DNA from: Mesorhizobium sp.
GTDB taxonomy: Bacteria; Pseudomonadota; Alphaproteobacteria; Rhizobiales; Rhizobiaceae
Direction: 5' to 3'
Length of the DNA stretch: 64,000 nucleotides
Assembly: GCF_023954305.1 (NCBI RefSeq)
Contig: NZ_JAMLIG010000001.1
Coordinates: 2,934,001-2,998,000 of the forward strand
Both the position numbers and the translations under genes were made by a program. The notes under the pieces are model-generated. The model saw nothing but the letters and a program-made list of their open reading frames with translations, was not told the origin of the DNA and did not search any database. The first letter of the stretch is position 1. Each line of letters starts with the position of its first letter. Of this stretch, positions 31,856 through 40,143 are shown in pieces.

Positions 31856-33037
31856 ATGAAAACGTCACTCAAGGCTTCCATACTTGCCGCCGGCCTAGCG
31901 CTTGGCATGAGCTCGGCGTCGTTCGCGACGCAGGGCGTCACCGACACGGAAATCGTCATCGGCTCGAACGGCGATCTCTCCGGCATCTTCGCCGCCTTCA
32001 ACGTCGGCGCGATCAAGTCCGCACAGTTGATGTTCGACGAGGTCAACGAGAAGGGCGGCATTCACGGCCGCAAGATCCGCTTTGTCGTCGAGGACCACGG
32101 CTACCAGGTGCCGAAGGCGGTGCAGAACTTCAACAAGCTGATCAACTCGGACAAGGTGTTCGCGATGATCCTCAACCTCGGCACGCCGCACAACATCGCC
32201 GGCTTCCCGCTGATGCAGTCCAAGCAGGTGGCCAATGTCGGCCCGCTCACCGCCGCGCGCCAGATGCTGGAAGGCGACATCACCTACAAGTATGCCGGCT
32301 TCTCCTCCTACTACGACCAGATGCGCGCGGGCGTGCGCCATCTCGCCAAGGAGAAGGGCGCCAAGAACGTCTGCGCCATGTACCTGCCGACCGACTTCGG
32401 CCTCGAAGTCTACGAAGGCACCAAGGAGGAGACCGAGGCGCTGGGGCTCACCTTCGCCGCCGAGACGACGCACAAGCCTGACGAGCAGGATTTCGTCGGC
32501 ACGATCTCCAAGCTGCGCGACGCCAAGTGCGACATCGTCGCCACCGCCGTCGGCGTGCGCCAGACGATCGTCGCGTTCGGCACGGCCAAAAAGCTCGGCT
32601 GGACGAACGTGTCCTTCATCGGTTCGTCGGCCGGCTTCAACACCGCCGTGGCGAAGGTTCCCGAAGGCGTCACCGAAGGATACTACGCGGCGGCAGGCTG
32701 GACCGACCACGAAGCCCGCATGGACAATCCGGAAGTGAAGGCTTGGGCCGAGAACTATCAGGCCAAGACCGGCGAGCCGGCGGGAACTGCGGCGCTCCTC
32801 GGCTACGGCGCCGCCACCGCGCTCATCCGCGGGCTGGAAGCTGCCGGCAAGGACCTCACCGCCGAGAGCTTCCAGAAGGGCATGGAAAGCCTCGAATACA
32901 CCGACGTGATCTCCGGCGACGTCCCGGTCAAGTACGGCCCGAACGATCACCAGGGCGGCGACCTGATCTTCATCTCGCAGATCCAGGGCGGCAAGTGGGT
33001 GGAAATCGGCCGCGTCGATCCGACCAAGTCGCAGTGA
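31856..33037 (+). CDS. ABC transporter periplasmic binding protein (LivJ/LivK type)
   Basis: A 393-residue exported type I binding protein. The signal peptide covers about residues 1-24 (MKTSLKASILAAGLALGMSS start), and the mature part opens with GVTDTEIVIGSNGDLSG, the family pattern. AGGAGG lies 8 nt before the ATG. It closes the liv operon and should decide transporter specificity. A hairpin terminator follows. Confidence 0.93.
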   Translation: MKTSLKASILAAGLALGMSSASFATQGVTDTEIVIGSNGDLSGIFAAFNVGAIKSAQLMFDEVNEKGGIHGRKIRFVVEDHGYQVPKAVQNFNKLINSDKVFAMILNLGTPHNIAGFPLMQSKQVANVGPLTAARQMLEGDITYKYAGFSSYYDQMRAGVRHLAKEKGAKNVCAMYLPTDFGLEVYEGTKEETEALGLTFAAETTHKPDEQDFVGTISKLRDAKCDIVATAVGVRQTIVAFGTAKKLGWTNVSFIGSSAGFNTAVAKVPEGVTEGYYAAAGWTDHEARMDNPEVKAWAENYQAKTGEPAGTAALLGYGAATALIRGLEAAGKDLTAESFQKGMESLEYTDVISGDVPVKYGPNDHQGGDLIFISQIQGGKWVEIGRVDPTKSQ

Positions 33038-33056
33038 TCTGACTGAAACCGAAAGG

Positions 33057-33082
33057 GGCCGCGCCGGGCAACCGGCGCGGCC
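33057..33082 (+). terminator. Terminator hairpin after the liv operon
   Basis: A perfect 11-bp stem GGCCGCGCCGG / CCGGCGCGGCC closed by a GCAA (GNRA) tetraloop, 19 nt after the stop. The T run is short and broken (TTCGCATTT), so efficiency is uncertain. Confidence 0.7.
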
Positions 33083-33150
33083 TTCGCATTTGTGCGGTTC
33101 GATAGGGCACGATGCCCATCCGGCTGGCCGTCATCCTCGGCTCCCCCGGC

Positions 33151-33270
33151 GCCGTCATCCTCGGGCTTGTCCCGAGGATCTACTGCCGCCGAGCCAGTGC
33201 ATGACGACAGTCGTCGAATCCCCGCCAACGCCGGCAGATTCTCGGGACAAGCCCGAGAATGACGGCCTCA
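33151..33270. repeat. Long inverted intergenic repeat (palindromic element)
   Basis: Two arms of about 36 nt (33151-33188 and about 33232-33274) are near-perfect reverse complements, each built on GTCATYCTCGGGCTTGTCCC followed by GAGRATCT. Each arm also contains its own small palindrome (CTCGGG...CCCGAG). A partial third copy of the start (GTCATCCTCGG) occurs at 33130 and at about 51547. Such elements are common between convergent genes in rhizobia; here they lie between the liv operon and the RND gene. No coding sequence is visible from 33083 to 33336. Confidence 0.75.
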
Positions 33271-33336
33271 AAGGTGGGCGTATCTGATGCTGCGGCTCGC
33301 AGAGCCGCCCGCCATCACCCCGCCGCGCCGTCGATC

Positions 33337-36300
33337 CTACTCCGCCGGAGACAGCCGCTTCTCCAGCGCCTCGGCATCTTCCAGTTCGCGCGACAGCCGC
33401 TTCACGTTCTCGGCGTTCGGCGTCACGAACCGGCCGAGCAGGAGGTAGGCCACCGGCGTCAGGAACAGCGTCGAGACGGTGGCGAGGCCGAGGCCGCCGA
33501 CGATGACCCAGCCGAGCGCGATGCGCGCTTCCGCGCCTGCGCCGCTGGCCAGGATCAGCGGCAGGCCGCCGAGGATGGTGCAGATCATCGTCATCACGAC
33601 CGGCCGCAGGCGGATGTTGGCAGCGTTCTCGATCGCCTCGCGTACGCCCTGGCCGCGGTCGCGCAGCTGGTTGGCGAACTCGACGATCAGGATGCCGTTC
33701 TTGGCCATGATGCCGACCAGCAGCACGAGGCCGATCTGGCTGTAGACGTTGAGGCTGGTGCCGGTCAGAAGCATGGCGAAGATGGCGCAGGCGAGGCCCA
33801 GCGGCACCGTCGCCATGATGATGATCGCGCTGACGAAGCTCTCGAATTGCGCCGCGAGCACGAGCAGGATGATGACGATGGCGAAGCCGAACGTGGTGAA
33901 CATCGAACCCGCCGACTCGCCCAGCGTCGCCGTCTCGGCAAGCGGGATGATGCGGGCGCCGGTCGGCAGATGCGGGGCGGCGATCTCCTGCGCGACCTCG
34001 TAGGCCTCGCCGAGCGCGAAGTCCGGCCTCAGGCCGGCGGTGATCGCCACCGCGCGCAACTGCTGCTCTCGCGACAGCGACGGCGGCACCGCCCGCTCGG
34101 TCAGCGTCGCGATCGTCGACATCGGCACGAAACGGCCCTCGCGCGTCTTGAGGAAGATGTTCTCGAGGTCGGTCGGGTCGTTGATCGGATTGGTGGTCGA
34201 CACGAGCTTCACGTCATAGGCGCGGTCCTCGATGAAGACGGACCCCACCTCGCGGCCGTCGAGCATGGCCTGCATCGCCTCGGCCAGTCCGGTGATGTCG
34301 ATGCCGAGGTCGGATGCGCGCTCGCGGTCGATATCGACCGAAAGCTGCGGCTGGGTGGTGTCCTGCGACAGGCGCGGCTGGTTGAAACGCGGGTCCTTTT
34401 CCATGTCGGAGACGATCGCCTGCGCGGCTGCGCCGAGTTCGGTGTAGCTGTTGCCGGCGATCGCGAACTGCAGTCCGCTGCCTGCACCTCGGATGCCGAG
34501 GCTGTTCGGCTGGTTGGCGAAGGCGCGGACACCGGGAACCTTGACCAGGAGTTGTTCCACCTCGGCGACGATCTGCTGCTGCGTGCGTTCCCGTTCCTCC
34601 CAGGGGGCGAGTGTCAGCACGAGGAACCCGCTGTTGGACGACCCTTGCGATCCGGCAATTCCGAACGTGTTGGTGACCTCGCCGGAATCGCGAAGCGGCT
34701 GCAGCAGGCGCTCGATCTCGGCGATACGCTGGCCGAGATAGTCGATCGATACGCCCTGCGGCGCGCTGATGCGCAGGAACATCATCGAGCGGTCCTCGGG
34801 CGGCGTGAGCTCGGATTTGATGGCGCCGGAAACGCCCCAGGCAGCGGCGCCGAACAGTACCGAGATGAGCAACACCACCAGCGGCGCGTTCAGGCAGGCG
34901 CTGAGGATCCGATGATAGAGGGCGGCGAGCGCGCCGCCGATGCGTCCGAGGATGCCGTTGTCCTCCTCGTGCGTGTGGGCGCGCAGCATGCGCGAGGCGA
35001 GCATCGGGCAGAGCGACAGGGCAACCACCGCCGACAGCATCACCGAGATCGCCAGCACGAAGCCGAACTCGCGGAACAGGCCGCCGGTCTGGCCGGGAAG
35101 GAACGACAGCGGCACGAACACGGCGACAAGCGTGGCGGTCGTCGCCAGCACGGCGAAGAACACCTCCTGCGTGCCGAGCACGGCTGCCGCGCGCGGCCCC
35201 ATTCCCTCGTTGCGGCGGCGCACGATGTTCTCCAGCACCACGATCGCGTCGTCGACGACGAGGCCGGTGGCGAGCACGAGCGCGAGGAGGGTCAGGATGT
35301 TGACCGAGAAGCCGGCCAGATAGATCGCGGCCAGCGTGCCGATCAGCGCGACCGGCAGCGACATGCCCGGAATGAGCGTCGCGCGCCAGTCGCGCAGGAA
35401 TATGTAGATGACCAGCAGCACCAGCGACACCGACAGGCCGAGCGCGATCTCGACCTCGTGGATTGCGCCGTTGACGAAGGTCGCGTCGTCGCCGGTGATG
35501 CGGATGTCGACACCTTCGGGAAGCGTATTCTTGAGAGTCGCGACCGCTTCGCGCACGCCCTCGGAGATCCGCAGCGTGTTCGATTGCGCCTGGCGGATGA
35601 TGCCGAGGCCGACACCCGTCCTGCCATTGGCGCGCAGGGCCGACTGGCCGATATCGGCGCCGAGCGTCACGGTGGCGACGTCGCGCAGCTTGATCATGTT
35701 GGCCCTGTCGCCGACGGCCAGGTTCTCGAACTCTTCCGGGGTCGAAACGGAGGCGGTGGCGCGCACGACCAGGTCCTGCGAATTGCTGGTGAGCGAACCC
35801 GCCGGCGTGTCGAAGGCGACGGAACCGAGAGCGCTGCGGACGTCGGCGACGGTCAGGCCGAGTGCGGAGAGCCGGGCCTGGTTGATGTCCACGCGGAAGA
35901 TCTTATCCCGGTCGCCGAAGATCTGCACGTCGGCGACGCCGGGCACGGCCGACAGCGCGTCGACGATCTGGTCCTCGACGAAGACCGTGAGGTCCTGGAT
36001 CGGCATCGCGTCGGACGTGACCGCGAGCCGCATCACGGCGTTGGCATTGGCGTCGGCCTTGACGATGCGCGGCACGTCGGCGTCTTCGGGCAGGTCGTTC
36101 TGCACCCGGCTGATCGCGTCGCGCATGTCGGAGGCGGCGACATCGAGATTGACGCTGTCGTTGAACTCGACCGTCACGCGGCTGCGGCCGAACGAGGACG
36201 AGGACGAGATCGCCTTGACGCCCGACACGCGCGAAACGGCGCCTTCCAGGGTCGAGGTGAGCTCGCGGTCGATCGTTTCGGCGGCGGCGCCGGAGAAAGT

Positions 36301-36471
36301 CGTGTCGATGGTGACGACGGGCCGGTCGACGTCCGGCAGTTCGCGGATTTCGACCGCCAGGAAGGCGGCCATGCCCGCGACGATGATCAGCACGTTGATG
36401 ACGAAGGCGAAGACCGGGCGGCGGATGAAGAGGGCGGTCGAACCACCGGTGGCAGGCGTGTGATCGGACAT
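33337..36471 (-). CDS. RND efflux transporter permease (AcrB/MexB-like)
   Basis: A 1044-residue inner-membrane pump that expels drugs or lipids using proton entry. From the ATG at 36471 the protein opens with MSDHTPATGGSTALFIRRPV and then the first helix (VFAFVINVLIIVAG). The usual two repeats with large periplasmic loops are present, as are motifs such as GLVVDDAIVVLENI and, in the second half, GIMAKNGILIVEFANQ. Charged residues DD in TM4 match proton-relay positions. A longer reading to 36591 overlaps the upstream gene and is rejected. It follows the fusion-protein gene by 13 nt. No outer-membrane factor gene is nearby. Confidence 0.95.
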   Translation of the reverse strand: MSDHTPATGGSTALFIRRPVFAFVINVLIIVAGMAAFLAVEIRELPDVDRPVVTIDTTFSGAAAETIDRELTSTLEGAVSRVSGVKAISSSSSFGRSRVTVEFNDSVNLDVAASDMRDAISRVQNDLPEDADVPRIVKADANANAVMRLAVTSDAMPIQDLTVFVEDQIVDALSAVPGVADVQIFGDRDKIFRVDINQARLSALGLTVADVRSALGSVAFDTPAGSLTSNSQDLVVRATASVSTPEEFENLAVGDRANMIKLRDVATVTLGADIGQSALRANGRTGVGLGIIRQAQSNTLRISEGVREAVATLKNTLPEGVDIRITGDDATFVNGAIHEVEIALGLSVSLVLLVIYIFLRDWRATLIPGMSLPVALIGTLAAIYLAGFSVNILTLLALVLATGLVVDDAIVVLENIVRRRNEGMGPRAAAVLGTQEVFFAVLATTATLVAVFVPLSFLPGQTGGLFREFGFVLAISVMLSAVVALSLCPMLASRMLRAHTHEEDNGILGRIGGALAALYHRILSACLNAPLVVLLISVLFGAAAWGVSGAIKSELTPPEDRSMMFLRISAPQGVSIDYLGQRIAEIERLLQPLRDSGEVTNTFGIAGSQGSSNSGFLVLTLAPWEERERTQQQIVAEVEQLLVKVPGVRAFANQPNSLGIRGAGSGLQFAIAGNSYTELGAAAQAIVSDMEKDPRFNQPRLSQDTTQPQLSVDIDRERASDLGIDITGLAEAMQAMLDGREVGSVFIEDRAYDVKLVSTTNPINDPTDLENIFLKTREGRFVPMSTIATLTERAVPPSLSREQQLRAVAITAGLRPDFALGEAYEVAQEIAAPHLPTGARIIPLAETATLGESAGSMFTTFGFAIVIILLVLAAQFESFVSAIIIMATVPLGLACAIFAMLLTGTSLNVYSQIGLVLLVGIMAKNGILIVEFANQLRDRGQGVREAIENAANIRLRPVVMTMICTILGGLPLILASGAGAEARIALGWVIVGGLGLATVSTLFLTPVAYLLLGRFVTPNAENVKRLSRELEDAEALEKRLSPAE

Positions 36472-36484
36472 CCCGGCGCCTCTC

Positions 36485-37669
36485 TCAGGTGCCGCTGGTC
36501 GACGTCGCGGCCGTCTCGGCGGGCGCCGTCTGCCGCGGCGCGTCGGTGCGTGCGATCGTGACCGGCGCGCCGTTGCGCACGGCATGCACACCCTCCGTCA
36601 CGACGATGTCGCCGGGAGAGATGGCCGCCTGCACGAGAACGGTATCGGTATTGCGCTGGATGATCTTCACGTCGGTGCGCACCGCCTTGCCGTCCCTGAC
36701 GAGCCAGACATAGGCGCCGCCCGAGCCCCACTGGACGGCCAGCGGATCGACGGCCGGATAGACGTCGCCGGGAAACTCCATCGTCACCTGGAACGACATG
36801 CCGGCACGCAGCCGGTCGTTCGGGTTTTCCAGCAGCGCCTGGACCTGGAGCGTTCGGCTCTGGTCGTCGATGCGATTGTCGAGCGCGCTGATCTTGCCTT
36901 CGTAGACTTCGCCCGGCCGCGCCACCGAGGCGGCGGAGAGCGGCATGCCGACATCGACCATGCTGGCATAGCGCTCGGGTACCCAGAAATCGACGAGGAT
37001 GCTCGAGCGGTTGTCGATGCGGGCGATCTCGGTCGAAGTGGAGACGTAGTTGCCCGCGGCGACCGGCAGGATGCCGACCACGCCGGAGATCGGCGCCGGG
37101 ATCGAGCGGCGCGCGAGCGCCAGTTCCGCGTCCCGCAAGGCGAGACGCGCATTGTCGACGGCGAGTGCCGCTTCGTTCACCTGGACGCTGGTCGCCGTAT
37201 TGCTGGTGCGCAGCTGCTGCATGCGCTCCTGCTTGGCGATGGCGTCGTCCAGCGCGAATCGGGCGCGGTCGACCGCGATCCTCTCCGCCTCGTCGTCCAG
37301 CTTTGCGATGATATCGCCGGCCTTCACCGTCGCGCCCGACGTGACCAGCATCTCGGTCATGCGTCCCGCGGCATAGGGCGTGACGGCAACCGTCTGCTTC
37401 GCCCGGCCCGTTCCGATCGCGGACAGCCGGTCGTTGATCGTCTCCTCGGTCACGGTGGCCGCCACGACCGCCTGTTGTGAGCCGCGCTGGCGCTGGCCGT
37501 TGCCGGAGCCCGCCGGCTGGTCCGGCGCGCGCTCCACCGACGCGAATGGAACCCAGTCCATTCCCCAGCGCGCAAGGATCTCGGAGGAACCCGGAAAGAA
37601 CCGCACCCAGCCGAAAAAGGCGAGGGCCAGCACGATCAGGGATATTAGCGCCTGCTTCCAGAACGACAT
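36485..37669 (-). CDS. Membrane fusion protein of RND efflux system (HlyD/AcrA-like)
   Basis: A 394-residue periplasmic adaptor with one N-terminal membrane anchor (about 7-25), a lipoyl-like half-motif (TLVTSGATVKAGDIIAKLDDEAE near 105-130), an alpha-hairpin and a beta-barrel region (PISGVVGILPVAAGNYV). No lipobox Cys is visible, so it is anchored by the helix. It is the first gene of the two-gene pump operon. An outer-membrane TolC partner must be encoded elsewhere. Confidence 0.92.
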   Translation of the reverse strand: MSFWKQALISLIVLALAFFGWVRFFPGSSEILARWGMDWVPFASVERAPDQPAGSGNGQRQRGSQQAVVAATVTEETINDRLSAIGTGRAKQTVAVTPYAAGRMTEMLVTSGATVKAGDIIAKLDDEAERIAVDRARFALDDAIAKQERMQQLRTSNTATSVQVNEAALAVDNARLALRDAELALARRSIPAPISGVVGILPVAAGNYVSTSTEIARIDNRSSILVDFWVPERYASMVDVGMPLSAASVARPGEVYEGKISALDNRIDDQSRTLQVQALLENPNDRLRAGMSFQVTMEFPGDVYPAVDPLAVQWGSGGAYVWLVRDGKAVRTDVKIIQRNTDTVLVQAAISPGDIVVTEGVHAVRNGAPVTIARTDAPRQTAPAETAATSTSGT

Positions 37670-37850
37670 TCAGTACTCCGGTCAGGCCGCGTGTCTCGCG
37701 TCGCAGGCACGCGGCGCAATGCGAGAGCCCCGCGGCAACTCCCTCGGCGTTCAAGACATGTCGTCGCCACCGCCACCCATGTCATCTTAAAGTTTAGTAA
37801 TGTGTAGCGCCAGATGGGGGCGGCTACGCCGTACCCACATCACGACTGCG

Positions 37851-38684
37851 TTATTCGTGCCGCAGCGTATCCATCTCGCGGAGGCGCGCGGCGCTCTGTT
37901 CCGGAAGCCGCTCGGTGACACCCGCTATCAGGTGTTCGGCCAGGATGAACAGGGCCGCGGACGAATCCCAGGCCGACGGGACAGACGTGCGGGCGGCGAT
38001 GACGTGGTTGGCGAAACGGGCGATCGGCGAGAGCCACTGGTCCGTGACGAGCACGATCGCGACGCCGCGGGCATGCGCTTTCTCCGCCAGGTGGAGCAGA
38101 CTGTCCTGGTAGCGGCGGATGTCGAACACCAGCAGCACGTCGCGCTTGCCCATGTCGATCAGCCGGTCGCGCCACTGGTTTTCCTGTCCGTCGAGATGGG
38201 ATACGCCCGGCCGGATGATGGCAAGATGCGCCGTCGTGTAGCGAGCGATCGGATCGGTGAAGCGGCCGCCGACGAGGTGGATCCTGCGCCTGGGGTCCGA
38301 CAGGAGCGTAACGATCTCGCCGAGTTGTTTGGCGGAGACGACGCGGAACGTCTCGGAGATGTTTCCCAGCATGGCCGACAGCAGCGGCGCGGCCTCGCCG
38401 TCTCGGCCGGGGCGGGTCCGGCCGGTCCGCGACAGGGGCGACTGGAGCCGGGCCGCCAGCTCGTCGTTGAGCGACGACTGGAACTCGGCATAGTTCTGGT
38501 AGCCGAGGCGGGCGACGAGGCGCAGGATGGTCGGCGAGCTGACGCCGGCGCGTTGTGCGAATTCGGCTACGGTCTTGAGGCCCAGCATCGGGTAGTTCGC
38601 GATCAGCGCGTGCGCTGCCCGTCGTTCTCGCGCGGGCATGTCGGTCAGCCGGTCGGTGATCGTCTCGGCAATGCTCGACGCCAT
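37851..38684 (-). CDS. RpiR/MurR-family transcriptional regulator
   Basis: A 277-residue regulator with an N-terminal helix-turn-helix (about residues 15-75, GLKTVAEFAQRAGVSSPTILRLVARLG) and a SIS domain for sugar-like or phosphorylated ligands (about 120-260). The ATG at 38684 with GGAGG upstream is preferred to the longer reading from 38777. It is divergent from the amidohydrolase gene with a 132-nt gap and probably controls the catabolic island that follows. Confidence 0.92.
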   Translation of the reverse strand: MASSIAETITDRLTDMPARERRAAHALIANYPMLGLKTVAEFAQRAGVSSPTILRLVARLGYQNYAEFQSSLNDELAARLQSPLSRTGRTRPGRDGEAAPLLSAMLGNISETFRVVSAKQLGEIVTLLSDPRRRIHLVGGRFTDPIARYTTAHLAIIRPGVSHLDGQENQWRDRLIDMGKRDVLLVFDIRRYQDSLLHLAEKAHARGVAIVLVTDQWLSPIARFANHVIAARTSVPSAWDSSAALFILAEHLIAGVTERLPEQSAARLREMDTLRHE

Positions 38685-38727
38685 GTGGTCCTCCCGCAAG
38701 CCCGGCGCACAACCCGCCACTTGGCAT

Positions 38728-38756
38728 TTGACAACACCCGAATTTCTGTATGAAAT
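38728..38756 (+). promoter_or_regulatory. Candidate promoter and RpiR operator
   Basis: A consensus -35 (TTGACA, 38728-38733) is followed by a palindrome ATTTC-TGTAT-GAAAT (38742-38756) covering the expected -10 region (TATGAA or TGAAAT). RpiR-family sites are often of the TTTC-N-GAAA form. The intergenic DNA is otherwise AT-rich for this genome. Confidence 0.5.
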
Positions 38757-38816
38757 CGTTCGTGCTGGCAAAATCAATCAGAAAACGTATCAAACATTAC
38801 GCCGGCGAGGGGCATC

Positions 38817-39641
38817 GTGGCGACAGCGTTCGGAAAGCAGCCGATTGATCAGCATGACCCGGTGCGGGTGACCAATTCCGCCGGCGGCAGCCGCTACCTC
38901 ATCGTCTGCGAGCACGCGTCCAATTGGCTGCCTGCGTCGCTGGGCACGCTCGGGCTCTCCACCGCCGATATGACCCGTCACATCGCATGGGATCCGGGGG
39001 CGCTGCCGGTGGCGTCCCGGCTCGCGGAGTTGCTCGACGCGACGCTGGTCGAATCCTGCGTCTCGCGCCTTGCGATCGACTGCAACCGGCCGCTCGACGC
39101 GCCCGATCTCATCTCGGAGACGAGCGAGACGACCAGGATTCCCGGTAACGAGGGGCTCGACGCCGCCGCGCGGCAGGCGCGCATCGCCCTTGCCTACCGC
39201 CCGTTCCACGAAACCCTGGCCGGTGTGGTGGAGAGCCGCGAGGCGGCGGGCCGTGCTACCTGGATCGTGACGATCCACAGTTTCACGCCGGTCTACCGCG
39301 GCGTTTCGCGCCCCTGGCACATCGGCGTCATCCACGACCAGGACGAGCGCCTGTCGGCGCCGCTCCTCTCCGGCCTGCACGCCGTTCCCGGCATCGTCGT
39401 GGGTGCCAACCAGCCCTACAGTCCGGCCGACCGTGTCTACTACACGCTGGAACGACATGCGCGCGCACGCGGTCTGCCTTGCACAATGATCGAAATCCGC
39501 AATGATGAAATCGCCGACGCTGCCGCCCAGGACCTGTGGGCGCAACGCCTGGCGAGAATTCTGTCCGGCATTCAAGAACCGGACCTGAACCTGGGTATGG
39601 AGACGGCCAGCAACGCGAAAGGACGACAGCGCAGTGCCTGA
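38817..39641 (+). CDS. N-formylglutamate amidohydrolase-like hydrolase
   Basis: A 274-residue zinc-dependent amidohydrolase of the FGase family (HutG/HutE-type deformylases). Recognisable segments are IVCEHASNWLP, DPGALPVASRLAELL, RLAIDCNRPLDAP and VTIHSFTPVYRG; the conserved Glu/His residues (CEH, IHSF) would bind the metal. The start is a GTG at 38817 with GAGGGG upstream. No other histidine-utilisation (hut) gene is near, so classical histidine breakdown is unlikely. With a GS-like ligase four genes downstream, it may instead release glutamate from a glutamyl intermediate; inference. Confidence 0.85.
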   Translation: MATAFGKQPIDQHDPVRVTNSAGGSRYLIVCEHASNWLPASLGTLGLSTADMTRHIAWDPGALPVASRLAELLDATLVESCVSRLAIDCNRPLDAPDLISETSETTRIPGNEGLDAAARQARIALAYRPFHETLAGVVESREAAGRATWIVTIHSFTPVYRGVSRPWHIGVIHDQDERLSAPLLSGLHAVPGIVVGANQPYSPADRVYYTLERHARARGLPCTMIEIRNDEIADAAAQDLWAQRLARILSGIQEPDLNLGMETASNAKGRQRSA

Positions 39642-40143
39642 GGCCGTCAAGACCTATGTCCGGATCGTCGATTCCATGAGTTGGTACATGGGGCTGTTCG
39701 CCATGTATCTCGTCTTCTTCATGATCGCCATCCTCGCCTACTCGTCGATCATGAAGGTGTTCTTCCATCCCTCGCTCTGGACCGTCGAGATGGCCCAGTT
39801 CGTGATGGTCGCCTATTTCACCCTCGGCGGTGCCTTCACGCTGAAGGAGGGCGACCATGTCCGGATGGACCTGCTCTACAGCGGCTTCACGATGCGCGGA
39901 AAGGTTCGCACCGACCTGTTCACGTCGGTCGTCCTGATCGGCTTCCTGGTGATCATGCAGATCGGCGGCATTTCGTCCCTGATCTATGCGATCGGCTACG
40001 GCGAGAAGAGCTTCTCGTCCTGGGCGCCGCTGATGTGGCCGATCAAGGTCGTTCTCAACATCGGCATCTTCTTCACCCTGCTGCAGGCGGTCTCGATCTT
40101 CTTCAAGGACTGGGCGGCCCTGAAAGGGGAGACCCTTTCATGA
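39634..40143 (+). CDS. dctQ: TRAP transporter small permease (DctQ type)
   Basis: A 169-residue protein with four membrane helices, the small integral subunit of a tripartite ATP-independent periplasmic transporter. WTVEMAQFVMVAYFTLGGA is the family pattern. The GTG start overlaps the amidohydrolase gene by 8 nt, and its end overlaps dctM by 4 nt. Confidence 0.92.
   Translation: MPEAVKTYVRIVDSMSWYMGLFAMYLVFFMIAILAYSSIMKVFFHPSLWTVEMAQFVMVAYFTLGGAFTLKEGDHVRMDLLYSGFTMRGKVRTDLFTSVVLIGFLVIMQIGGISSLIYAIGYGEKSFSSWAPLMWPIKVVLNIGIFFTLLQAVSIFFKDWAALKGETLS

Noticed and set aside
33259..36561. An 1100-residue plus-strand open frame over the RND gene
   Set aside because: Shadow of the RND coding strand: low-complexity Arg/Asp/Glu/Gln composition and no domain.
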